Of a DNA stretch of 64,000 nt, positions 46,128 through 54,292 are shown piece by piece (positions within the stretch are counted from its first letter, which is position 1; each line of letters starts with the position of its first letter). The DNA is from Caulobacter sp. X (lineage in GTDB: Bacteria > Pseudomonadota > Alphaproteobacteria > Caulobacterales > Caulobacteraceae). The translations under genes and the position numbers were made by a program. The notes under the pieces were generated by a model. That model saw nothing but the letters and a program-made list of their open reading frames with translations. It searched no databases and was not told the DNA's origin. The stretch spans positions 310,001 through 374,000 of the forward strand of contig NZ_PEGF01000001.1 in assembly GCF_002742635.1 (NCBI RefSeq), given 5' to 3'.

Positions 46128-48251
46128 ATGGCCGCCGATCGACGCTCGTTTCTGCGCGCCGCCGCGGCCGGCGCCGCCACGGGCCTGCTCCCGGCGACCA
46201 TCGCCCGCGCCCTGGAGATCCCCGCGCGCCACCGGACCGGCACGATCATGGACGTCGAGCACGTCGTGATCTTCATGCAGGAGAACCGAGCGTTCGATCA
46301 CTACTTCGGGACGCTGAATGGAGTTCGGGGTTTTGGCGACCCTCGGCCGCAGCGCCTGCCAGGCGGAGCGTCGGTCTGGCGTCAGCCGAGCCGTGAGCAC
46401 GCGGACGGCTTCGTCGCGCCGTTCCATGGCGACGCCTCGGCCACCAACGCCTATACGGTCGACGGCTCGGACCAGGGCCACCAAGCCGCGATCACCATCG
46501 TCAATGGCGGGCGTTACGATCAGTGGGGGCATAGCGGCGAGCTGCACAAGCGGATGGTCTACTACAAGGCCTCCGACCTGCCCTTCTATCACGCGCTGGC
46601 TAGCGCCTTCACCGTCTGCGACGCCTATCACTGTTCGACCCTGACCCAGACCTATCCCAATCGCCTGCATCTCTGGACGGGCTGCAACGGCGGCGGGAAG
46701 GTCGGCGGCGATCCGGAGATGAGCAACTACGGCGAGGACGAGACCCCCAGCGCCGACATGGCCACGGACAAGCCCATGGCCAAGGGTTCCTATGACTGGA
46801 CGACCTATGCGGAGCGGCTGCAGGCGGCCGGGATCAGCTGGAAGGTCTATCAGGAGTACGACAACTTCGGCGACAACATCCTGTCCGTGTTCAAGCCGTT
46901 CCGGCCGTGCCCCAAGGACTCGCCGCTCTATGAGCGCGCGCGCTCATGGGTGTCGGAGCACAAGACCGGCGCCGACCGCACGCGTTCGGACGGCCAGCAG
47001 CTGGTCGAGGCGTTCCGCGCCGATGTCGCCGCCGATCGCCTGCCTCAGGTTTCGTGGATCGTCACCGCCGCGGATTTGTCCGAACACCCTCAGGCCGAGC
47101 CCTCGAAGGGCGAGCACGTCTGCGCCGAGCTGGTCAAGGCGCTGGTCGACCACCCCGAGGTGTTCGCCAAGACCGTCTTCATCATCAACTACGACGAGGC
47201 GGGCGGCTTCTACGACCACATGCAGCCGCCGATGCCGCCGCTGACCGCCGAACAGGGTTGGAGCTCGGTGTCCGTCGCTGGCGAGAGCAAGGACTACGGC
47301 CAGGCCGACGTCGAGAACAAGGGCGCTCACCCCCTGGGCCTGGGCATCCGCGTGCCGGCCATCATCGTCTCGCCGTGGACGCGCGGCGGCTTTGTCTGCT
47401 CGGAGGTGTTCGACCACACCTCGACCCTGCGGTTCCTGGAGCGCCGCTTCGGGGTGCGCGAGGAGAACATCAGCGATTGGCGCCGGACCGTCTGCGGCGA
47501 CCTGACCTCGGCCTTCGACTTCGCCGCGCCGAACCAGGACTGGGCGGCCCTGACCCTGCCGGCGACAGCGGACTACATGCAGCGCGTGGCGCGCTCCAAG
47601 GCCGCGCCCAGCCTGCGCATCCCAGCGGCGCAGACGGCCTCGCCGCAGGACGGCCCGCAGCGGGTGGCCCGCGCCCTGCCCTACCTCCTGGCGGCCGACT
47701 TGCGCGTGAAGGACGGCAAGGTCTGGATCGATCTAGTCAACGCCGGCCGCGCGGGCGCGGTGTTCCAGGTGTTCGACAACACCGACCGCGGCGGCCCGTG
47801 GCGCTTCACCCTCGCGGCCGGCCAGGCCTACGCCGCAGGCCATTGGAACCGCGCGGGCCAGGCGCCTGGTCCCTATGACTTGACCGTCCACGGACCCAAC
47901 GGCTTCTACCGTCGCTTCGTGGGCGACGCGTCGAAGGCGCAGCCCACGATCAAGGTCCTGCCCGACGCGCGCTCGCGCCTGCTCGTTAAGCTGAAGAGCA
48001 GCCGGGCCGGCGCCGTGATCGCCCAGATGGATGAGGCCTATCCCCTGTCCGACGGCGAGGCGCGTCAGGCCATCGCCTTGAAAGCCGACCGCACCGTGCA
48101 GGCCATCTGGGACCTGCGCGGCAGCGATCACTGGTACGATCTCACCCTCACCCACGCCGATGATCCCAGTTTCATTCAGCGTCTGGCCGGCCATCTCGAG
48201 ACCGGGCGGGCCAGCCGCACCGATCCCGGCATCGGGCGCATGCGCCTGTAA
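46128..48251 (+). CDS. Tat-exported phospholipase C, phosphocholine-specific type
   Basis: 707 aa. The N-terminus DRRSFLRAAAAGAATGLLP is a twin-arginine signal. Phosphoesterase features: EHVVIFMQENRAFDHYFGTL near residue 45, ADLSEHPQAEPSKGE and NYDEAGGFYDHM in the middle, and HTSTLRFLERRFG near residue 440, followed by two C-terminal beta domains (DUF756-like). Family members cleave phosphatidylcholine or sphingomyelin to phosphocholine. The genes next to it degrade phosphonates, so headgroups such as (N-methyl) aminoethylphosphonate are a possible alternative substrate. ATG at 46128 follows GGGAGA; upstream codons in frame are not used because the Tat signal begins here. Preceded by a GntR-type operator. 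Confidence 0.9.
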   Translation: MAADRRSFLRAAAAGAATGLLPATIARALEIPARHRTGTIMDVEHVVIFMQENRAFDHYFGTLNGVRGFGDPRPQRLPGGASVWRQPSREHADGFVAPFHGDASATNAYTVDGSDQGHQAAITIVNGGRYDQWGHSGELHKRMVYYKASDLPFYHALASAFTVCDAYHCSTLTQTYPNRLHLWTGCNGGGKVGGDPEMSNYGEDETPSADMATDKPMAKGSYDWTTYAERLQAAGISWKVYQEYDNFGDNILSVFKPFRPCPKDSPLYERARSWVSEHKTGADRTRSDGQQLVEAFRADVAADRLPQVSWIVTAADLSEHPQAEPSKGEHVCAELVKALVDHPEVFAKTVFIINYDEAGGFYDHMQPPMPPLTAEQGWSSVSVAGESKDYGQADVENKGAHPLGLGIRVPAIIVSPWTRGGFVCSEVFDHTSTLRFLERRFGVREENISDWRRTVCGDLTSAFDFAAPNQDWAALTLPATADYMQRVARSKAAPSLRIPAAQTASPQDGPQRVARALPYLLAADLRVKDGKVWIDLVNAGRAGAVFQVFDNTDRGGPWRFTLAAGQAYAAGHWNRAGQAPGPYDLTVHGPNGFYRRFVGDASKAQPTIKVLPDARSRLLVKLKSSRAGAVIAQMDEAYPLSDGEARQAIALKADRTVQAIWDLRGSDHWYDLTLTHADDPSFIQRLAGHLETGRASRTDPGIGRMRL

Positions 48252-48275
48252 GCCTTCAGAACCTACGGATACAGC

Positions 48276-48851
48276 ATGACTTCGAGTTCCGCGGCCGACA
48301 CGTTCCTGGCCGAAATCACCGACTTCTTCACCCGCCTGGGCGACCTGCACTATGGCGAGGACGTCACCCAGATGGAGCACGCCTTGCAGGCGGCGCATCA
48401 CGCCAAGCTTGACGGAGCGTCGCCAAGCCTGGTCGCCGCGGCCCTGCTGCACGACATCGGCCATCTGATGCAGAAGATCGGCGAGGACGCCGCCGACCGT
48501 GGCATCGACACCCGCCACGAACAGATCGGCGCCGGTTATCTGGCGCGCGGCTTCGGCCCCGAGGTGAGCGAACCGATCCGGCTGCACGTGGCGGCCAAAC
48601 GCTATCGCGTGGCTATCGATCCTACCTATGCCGGCCGTCTCAGCTATGCCTCGCAGCAGAGCCTGGCGTTGCAGGGCGGCCCGATGAAGCCCGACGAGAT
48701 CAAAGTCTTCCTCGCCGATCCCTACGCTGGCGCCGCACAGAAGCTGCGCAGCTATGACGAGGCGGGGAAGGATCTGGAGGCCGAGGTCGCCGGCTTCGAG
48801 ACCTACGGCGACCTCCTACGCGACCTGATCCGCGAAGCCGGCAAGCTCTAG
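48276..48851 (+). CDS. PhnZ-like HD-domain oxygenase, phosphonate-degradation type
   Basis: 191 aa, the size of the diiron HD oxygenases PhnZ and TmpB, which cleave the C-P bond of 1-hydroxy-2-(trimethyl)aminoethylphosphonate. Metal ligands are visible in EHALQAAHHA near residue 34, the HD pair in LLHDIGHL near residue 60, RHEQIGAGYL near residue 81 and RLHVAAKRY near residue 105. HYGEDVTQMEH near residue 25 carries the Tyr and Glu found at the PhnZ substrate lid. The partner 2-oxoglutarate hydroxylase (PhnY/TmpA) is not recognised nearby. It follows phospholipase C by 24 bp. Its stop codon overlaps the convergent phnX stop. Confidence 0.85.
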   Translation: MTSSSAADTFLAEITDFFTRLGDLHYGEDVTQMEHALQAAHHAKLDGASPSLVAAALLHDIGHLMQKIGEDAADRGIDTRHEQIGAGYLARGFGPEVSEPIRLHVAAKRYRVAIDPTYAGRLSYASQQSLALQGGPMKPDEIKVFLADPYAGAAQKLRSYDEAGKDLEAEVAGFETYGDLLRDLIREAGKL

Positions 48852-49660
48852 ACCGGCCGCTCGCCCCGCGCGATCCGCGCCTCGATATCGTCCAGCACTG
48901 GGCCGAGCTCCGCGACTGTCTCGACGACATAGTGCGCCCCGGCGTCCCGCAAAGCTTGCGCGGACGCCGCGACGCGCGAGGCGCGCTCATCGGCCGGCAG
49001 GTCGGCGAGCGCCTCCAGGCTCAGGCCCACGCCGTTACCGGACGCGGAGAACCCCACGGTCCAGGCGCCGACCTCGAGACCTTCGGAGATCCCCACCACG
49101 GCGTCGTCGACCTTGACGCAAGCCCGCGCCGGCCAGACGCCAAGCTCGACCAGCGCCTTCCACATCATCAAGGGCGACGGTCGGCCCACGACGGTCTCGC
49201 CCGCGCACACCACGACGTCCGGAGCATAACCCTGCTCGGCGGCCAGCGGCAGGATGTCGGCCATCATTGGCCGGGTGTAGCCCGTGGTCGAGCCGATCTT
49301 CACGCCCCGTGCGCGCAGGTCCGCGACCAAGGCCGCCGCGCCCGGGATCAGGGTTGAGCAGTCTCGAGCGGCCTCGCGCATCTTCGGTTCGACGGCGTCG
49401 TGCAGGCGATCGACATCCGTCTCATCGCTGGCTTGGCCGTACCAGGCCCGCCAAGCTTCGGCGATCCTTGGCATGGCCAGGAGCGCGCGGACGTGATCAC
49501 GCTTGGCGCGGCCCATGTCGGCGCGCGCCTCAGCCTCCGTAATCTCGACCCCGGCCTCGGCGAACACCTCCCTGAGCGCCAAAACGGGCGCGCGACAGCC
49601 GAAGTCGATCATCGTACCGGCCCAGTCGAAGATGACGGCCTTAATAGGGCTGTGGCTCAC
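48848..49660 (-). CDS. phnX: Phosphonoacetaldehyde hydrolase PhnX
   Basis: 270 aa HAD-superfamily enzyme that splits phosphonoacetaldehyde to acetaldehyde and phosphate. The nucleophile aspartate is in FDWAGTMIDFG (Asp12) and the Schiff-base lysine in MGRAKRDH falls at residue 53, the position of the Bacillus cereus enzyme. Further HAD motifs are GSTTGYTRPMM near residue 126 and VKVDDAVVGISEG near residue 185. GTG start overlaps the FAD oxidoreductase stop by 4 bp, making it the last gene of the long minus-strand operon. No PhnW transaminase is present; the substrate aldehyde probably comes from the oxidoreductase. Confidence 0.95.
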   Translation of the reverse strand: MSHSPIKAVIFDWAGTMIDFGCRAPVLALREVFAEAGVEITEAEARADMGRAKRDHVRALLAMPRIAEAWRAWYGQASDETDVDRLHDAVEPKMREAARDCSTLIPGAAALVADLRARGVKIGSTTGYTRPMMADILPLAAEQGYAPDVVVCAGETVVGRPSPLMMWKALVELGVWPARACVKVDDAVVGISEGLEVGAWTVGFSASGNGVGLSLEALADLPADERASRVAASAQALRDAGAHYVVETVAELGPVLDDIEARIARGERPV

Positions 49661-50790
49661 GCGAAGGCTCCTTGGGGCAGGTCCAGCAGATCGGCGACGA
49701 CAGTTTCGGCGAGGCCGAACGCGGTCGACGCGCCGGTGCCGCCCGTCACCACGACCAAGCGCACCCCAGGCGCTGGCGTCTCGACCAGACTATGCCCTGA
49801 GGCCGAGGCGTAGGTGCCGATCCAGCGCTCCGTGACGGGGGGCGGCGCTTGGCCGAACACCTGCGCGAACTCGTCCAAGATCAAGGCGTCGACATCATCG
49901 CGGGCGAAAGGATCGGGTGTCGGCGCGTAGTGATGGCTGTCGCCGACCACCAGGGAACCGTCGGCGCTCTGCACGACGATCAGGTGGACGCCATGCTCCA
50001 GATGCGCGGGCTGCTCGGCTTCGAGCCGGGCGCGCAAGGCCTGGGCCTCAGGCAAGGCGGCATAGCCGAGATAGCGGACCAGGCCGAGGTCGGACATGAC
50101 CGGCGCCGGCAGCCGCCAGCCTGGATCGGCCAAGCGCAGCATCTGCAGCTTGCAGCGAGTCACGCCGGCGCGCGCGAAGCTGTCCGGAAACAGGGTCGCG
50201 AGATCATCGCCCGGGCAGACCACGATCGCCTCGGCGGCGATCACGCCAGCGGAGGTCTCCAGCCGCCCGGTCTCGACGCCGCGAACGGAGACGCCCCGCA
50301 GGAAGGTGACGCCATGCGCGGCTTCAAGCCAGGCCGCAACGCGCGGAATAGCGGTGCGCGACTCCACGCGCAGGTCGACGCTGCTGGTCAACCCGCCCCG
50401 CACTTGCCCCCGCGTCGGGAGGCGATCGCCCAGCGCGTCGACGTCGCGCCAGGCGCAGCCCTCGGCCATCTCGGTTTCCAGGAAGGCCTTGAGCACGGCC
50501 TCGGCTTCCGGGCGCCGGGCGATCATCGTCAGGCCGCGCTGGAGAACGTCCACGCCCGCCGCGTCGCCAACTTCGCGCCATATCTCCGCCGAGCGACGCG
50601 CATGGCTCCAGACCGCGCCCCGCTCCTGGCCCGTCACCGTCACGAAACCGAAGTTGCGAACCGAGGCGCCATTGGCCTGGGCGTCACGGTCAACGACAAC
50701 AACGCGCTTGCCCAGCCGCGCGGCGGCCAAGGCGTGGGCCAAGCCGACAATGCCCGCTCCCACGATGGCCAGATCAAAACCCTGCTTCAA
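49657..50790 (-). CDS. FAD-dependent amine oxidoreductase, phosphonate-associated (TIGR03364/PbfC-like)
   Basis: 377 aa DAO-type flavoprotein. Dinucleotide-binding motif FDLAIVGAGIVGLAHALAAARLG at the very N-terminus, then SVRNFGFVTVTG near residue 42 and the C-terminal FAD segment VVVTGGTGASTAFGLAETV. Relatives in phosphonate clusters oxidise aminoethylphosphonate or its N-methyl form to phosphonoacetaldehyde, the PhnX substrate, which fits the GTGA overlap with phnX. TTG start at 50790 is chosen because GAGGGAAGG precedes it and the binding motif starts there. Fourteen bp after a beta-hydroxylase gene. Exact amine substrate is unproven. Confidence 0.82.
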   Translation of the reverse strand: MKQGFDLAIVGAGIVGLAHALAAARLGKRVVVVDRDAQANGASVRNFGFVTVTGQERGAVWSHARRSAEIWREVGDAAGVDVLQRGLTMIARRPEAEAVLKAFLETEMAEGCAWRDVDALGDRLPTRGQVRGGLTSSVDLRVESRTAIPRVAAWLEAAHGVTFLRGVSVRGVETGRLETSAGVIAAEAIVVCPGDDLATLFPDSFARAGVTRCKLQMLRLADPGWRLPAPVMSDLGLVRYLGYAALPEAQALRARLEAEQPAHLEHGVHLIVVQSADGSLVVGDSHHYAPTPDPFARDDVDALILDEFAQVFGQAPPPVTERWIGTYASASGHSLVETPAPGVRLVVVTGGTGASTAFGLAETVVADLLDLPQGAFA

Positions 50791-50803
50791 GACGAACCTT
50801 CCC

Positions 50804-51754
50804 TCACCGCGCAGCGTCTTCGGCGACGAGATGCTGCAACACACGCTTCTCCAGCACCAGCAGCGCGTCAGCGCCGTTGGTGCGCATCACAAGCCCCTCG
50901 GCCAAGGGACGCACGGCCTCGCCAAGCGCTCCGGCGAGACGCAGGAACGCCGGAGCCGCCTCGCCGCCGACGCCATGCAGCGCGCACAGCTGACGCCAGT
51001 CGAACGCGAAACCTTCCAGCACCTGGCTGAACCGCGCCGCCCGGCCTAGGGCATCGGGACTGTCGACCGCCACGGTCAGCTCGCTCCTCAGATCATCCAG
51101 CAGCCACTGGACCTCGGCCGCCGGCATGATCGGCGAGCGTTGGTTCAGTTCGGTCAACAGCGGATGATCGGCGGTCGGATCCCACTTCACTGAGCGCCAC
51201 CGATCTCGCGGCGTCGCCGGCGCGTGGACGAACCGCCAGAACGCCGCCGTGCCGGTCGTGTCGGCGACCAGATGAATCCGCTCGCCAACGGCGTTGTTCT
51301 CGACGTGGTGGCGTCGCCAGTTGTCGAACACCCAGGCTTCGCCCGCGCCCATGTGCACGGCCTCGCCATCACAGTGGAAGCGCACCTCCGGCCATGTCAG
51401 CACCGGAATGTGCAACCGCACGCGGGTATGCCAGTGATAGTTGATGTCGGCGTGCTCGGGGACCCCCGCGCCGGCCGCCAGGCGCATCAGCCGCGAGCGG
51501 CTCCAGACCACGCCAAAGCCCGCCAGGGCCTGCTTCATATACGGCATGGCCTCAAGCCACGGCGTCGGCGCCATGCGCCCCTGGACGCCGTCGTTCTCGC
51601 TCCCGCCCGCTGTGATCAGCCGTACAGCGCTGTTCCCAGGCACCTGGTCAGGATGGGAGACCCAGGCCTCGGGCGGCAAGGCGGCGACCTCGGCCTGGAG
51701 GCGCGCTGCGTCGAACAGCAGCGGCAGCTGGAAGAAGGGTTGCGAAAGACGCAT
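50804..51754 (-). CDS. Asp/Asn beta-hydroxylase-family protein (first of two)
   Basis: 316 aa. The N-terminal 200 residues resemble the aspartyl/asparaginyl beta-hydroxylase fold: VPEHADINYHWHTRVRLHIPVLTWPEV near residue 105 gives an HxD iron motif and the arginine for 2-oxoglutarate, and WRRHHVENNAVGERIHLVAD near residue 158 gives the distal histidine. The C-terminal 100 residues, probably helical, were not recognised. It probably hydroxylates a protein or small molecule. It abuts the TPR-sulfotransferase (1 bp) and precedes the FAD oxidoreductase, so these functions are co-expressed. The substrate is unknown; a PhnY-like role on a phosphonate is a speculative alternative. Confidence 0.75.
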   Translation of the reverse strand: MRLSQPFFQLPLLFDAARLQAEVAALPPEAWVSHPDQVPGNSAVRLITAGGSENDGVQGRMAPTPWLEAMPYMKQALAGFGVVWSRSRLMRLAAGAGVPEHADINYHWHTRVRLHIPVLTWPEVRFHCDGEAVHMGAGEAWVFDNWRRHHVENNAVGERIHLVADTTGTAAFWRFVHAPATPRDRWRSVKWDPTADHPLLTELNQRSPIMPAAEVQWLLDDLRSELTVAVDSPDALGRAARFSQVLEGFAFDWRQLCALHGVGGEAAPAFLRLAGALGEAVRPLAEGLVMRTNGADALLVLEKRVLQHLVAEDAAR

Positions 51755-51755
51755 G

Positions 51756-53672
51756 TCACGCGGTCTCCGTCAGCACATCGCCCAGCGTCGTGCGTAGCGG
51801 CGCAAGCCAGGGCGCGTAGCGCTTCCATTGTTCCAGGCCCTCGCGCCCGATCGGCTGGCGCACCTGCTCGGAACTGGGCGTTCGGATGCCGCGCCGGGTC
51901 TCATGGAAACGCAGACACGACGGCTCGAAGGGCAGACCGGCATGGTCCAGCATGCGCCGCGCGGCGTCTTCCAGATCGTCGACCACATCCTCGTACCGGA
52001 CCCTGAGGACGCGCCCAGGCAGCACGGCCTCCCAGTGCCGCATCAGGTCGAGATAGATCCGATAATAGCCGGCGATGTCTTCCAGGCTGTAGGTGAATTC
52101 CTGGTTCGTCGTCCCGAACAGCTGCTTGAAGTTGCTGAAGCAGCAGGCCATCGGTTCACGCCGCACGTCGATGATCGTCGCGCGCGGCAGGATCAGCTGG
52201 ATAAGGCCAATGTGCCAGAAGTTGTTGGGCATCTTGTCGATGAATAACGGACGCCCGATCCGCCGATAGGCTTGCGTCTCGCTCAGAAAGCGCTCGCCTA
52301 GCGCGCGGGCATCCGCGGCCGTCAGGTGAAGGAGCGCGGCGGGGGTCTCCGGCAGACCGCAATCGGGATCTCGGCCGCACAGCTCACCGGCGTAACGGCC
52401 GATCTCGGTCAGCTCGTGCGTCCCTTCGACCTGGGAGTGCGACGCCAGGATCTGCTCGATCAGGGTCGAGCCCGAGCGCGGAAGCCCCAGCACGAAGATC
52501 GGCGCTGGACTGTCCGCCCCCCACCCTGCCCGCTTGGCGAAGGCCTCGGCGGTCATGGCCTGCTTCAAGCGCTCCGCGCAGCGTTCGGCGACATCCGTCC
52601 TGTAGCGGCTCGACGTCCGCCTCAGCGCGTTGCCGCGGGCGTAGAACGCCCATGAAGCGGCATAGTCGCCCTGATCCTCCAGCGCCTTTCCAAGAGCGAA
52701 GCGGAGATAAATCCGGTCCATGTCTTGCAGGCTGGGCCTCGCCTCGGCGGCGCGCATGCGGACGATGTCATTATCGTCGAAGGCATGGGTCTTGAGATTG
52801 GCTAGGCTGAACCAAGCCACGCCTTGATCCGGGCGGGCCGACAGAGCGGCGCGATAGTCGGCGACGGCCTCGACGCCGCGCCCCATGGCCTTCAGGGCGT
52901 TGGCGCGCCACAGGCGCAGGTCGGCGACCTCCTCGGCGGACTCGCACGGCCCAGCCAGGAGCCGCGCGTAGAGGTCGATCACCGGTTCGAAGTCGCCAAG
53001 GCCCAGGCAGGCCGCGCCGTACAGCTTCAGGACGTCGCGCGCGCCTGGCGCTTCTTCCAACAGACGCTCGGCCTGCTCACGCGCCGCCTGATGCTTCTGG
53101 GCCTGCAGCAGCGCCATGGCGTAGTCGAAGCGCGCCTCGTGGTAGTCCGGCGCTCGGTCAAGGATCGCGGCCAGCAGGGCCTCGGCCTCCTCCGCCGCTC
53201 CGCCTTCCAGCCGGATGCGAGCCAGGAGGCGCAGCGCGCCAACGCTCTCGCCAGCCGAGCGCAGGTGAGCACGCAGGATATCCTCGGCGGGCTCAAGATC
53301 TCCGTCGGCCAGCAGGCTCTGAGCCGCGACAACGGCGGGCGGAAGCTGCTTCAAGACCGCAAGCCGCTGCGCAGCGACGCTGGCCTCGCCCTCCTCTCCC
53401 CGCAGGCGATGCAGCTGCTCCAACATGTCCCAGCAGGCGGGGAGCGCGGGATTGAGCGCCACGGCCTCATGCAGAGCAGCGATCGCGCCCGGACCATCTC
53501 CCAAGGCGATAAGGCACTGCGCGCGCTCCTGATAAAGTCGGCTGAAGCGCGGATACTCTTCTCGCAAGCGCTCAAGCGACGTCAGCGCTTCCTTGACCCG
53601 CCGCTGTTCGCGCAGCGCCCTGGCTTGGCGCAACAGCGCTTCTCGATCGTCTCGCGCTTCGGAATCGCTCAC
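51756..53672 (-). CDS. TPR-repeat sulfotransferase
   Basis: About 638 aa. Residues about 10-330 are tetratricopeptide repeats (alanine/leucine-rich, ALGDGPGAIAALHEAV pattern). The C-terminal sulfotransferase domain has the PAPS-binding loop LGLPRSGSTLIEQILASH near residue 395 and a second phosphate-binding segment around IDVRREPMACCFSNFKQLF. This architecture recalls protein (tyrosine) sulfotransferases and O-GlcNAc-type TPR enzymes that act on proteins. An upstream ATG at 53702 is possible, but the GTG at 53672 overlaps the preceding stop as GTGA, as elsewhere in this operon. Acceptor unknown. Confidence 0.8.
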   Translation of the reverse strand: MSDSEARDDREALLRQARALREQRRVKEALTSLERLREEYPRFSRLYQERAQCLIALGDGPGAIAALHEAVALNPALPACWDMLEQLHRLRGEEGEASVAAQRLAVLKQLPPAVVAAQSLLADGDLEPAEDILRAHLRSAGESVGALRLLARIRLEGGAAEEAEALLAAILDRAPDYHEARFDYAMALLQAQKHQAAREQAERLLEEAPGARDVLKLYGAACLGLGDFEPVIDLYARLLAGPCESAEEVADLRLWRANALKAMGRGVEAVADYRAALSARPDQGVAWFSLANLKTHAFDDNDIVRMRAAEARPSLQDMDRIYLRFALGKALEDQGDYAASWAFYARGNALRRTSSRYRTDVAERCAERLKQAMTAEAFAKRAGWGADSPAPIFVLGLPRSGSTLIEQILASHSQVEGTHELTEIGRYAGELCGRDPDCGLPETPAALLHLTAADARALGERFLSETQAYRRIGRPLFIDKMPNNFWHIGLIQLILPRATIIDVRREPMACCFSNFKQLFGTTNQEFTYSLEDIAGYYRIYLDLMRHWEAVLPGRVLRVRYEDVVDDLEDAARRMLDHAGLPFEPSCLRFHETRRGIRTPSSEQVRQPIGREGLEQWKRYAPWLAPLRTTLGDVLTETA

Positions 53673-54292
53673 GGCGTCGCGCTCAGCAACGGCGCCAGCC
53701 ATGCAGGTTCAGGCTGGTCCGCGTCGAAATATTCGAAGATCAGGTGGATGCGGTCCGTAACGCCGCCATTGCGCACCCAATGAGGACCGAGGTTGTCGAC
53801 CTCGACCGCCTCGCCGACCGGAAAGTGATGCTCGGCGCCGCCGAAGAACGCGATCACTTCGGGATTGGTCGTCAGCGGCACGTGGATCTTGTGCGGCCAT
53901 TTGGCGGCCGGATTGGCGTCGATGTGCGGATGGATCACCCCGCCGGCCGGCATCCGCGCCAACATGACCCGAGGAAAGACGCCGCGCGCATAGCCGTAGT
54001 CGCGAACCGCTTGGGCCAGCACGGGCTCCAGCCGATCCCGCCACGCCGCCCAGGCCGGGCGGTCGTGCGAGCCGCGCCAGTCTCGCGGGCTGTCGACGAA
54101 GCGGAAAACGATGTGCCGGGTCGTGTCCAGCACCTCGAACTTATTCGGTTTCGCGGCGTTCTCGGCGTCCCAGACCGCCTCGGGGATCGCCAGGACGGCG
54201 TCGCGCAGGGCTGAGATGTCGACTGGACCGAGGGCGCGCACCGTCCTCGTCTTGCGCGGATTGGCCGTCAGTTCGAGCCGCGCGCCGCTCAT
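53669..54292 (-). CDS. Asp/Asn beta-hydroxylase-family 2-oxoglutarate dioxygenase (second)
   Basis: 207 aa, a compact PF05118-type domain. Iron ligands are in GGVIHPHIDANPAAKW near residue 118 (HxD) and RIHLIFEYF near residue 185 (distal histidine), with KIHVPLTTNPEV between them. In contrast to the membrane-bound eukaryotic enzyme there is no transmembrane segment. Its ATG overlaps the sulfotransferase stop (ATGA) and its stop overlaps the TPR-sulfotransferase start, so it is sandwiched between two sulfotransferases. This suggests hydroxylation and sulfation of the same target, but nothing in the sequence proves it. Confidence 0.82.
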   Translation of the reverse strand: MSGARLELTANPRKTRTVRALGPVDISALRDAVLAIPEAVWDAENAAKPNKFEVLDTTRHIVFRFVDSPRDWRGSHDRPAWAAWRDRLEPVLAQAVRDYGYARGVFPRVMLARMPAGGVIHPHIDANPAAKWPHKIHVPLTTNPEVIAFFGGAEHHFPVGEAVEVDNLGPHWVRNGGVTDRIHLIFEYFDADQPEPAWLAPLLSATP

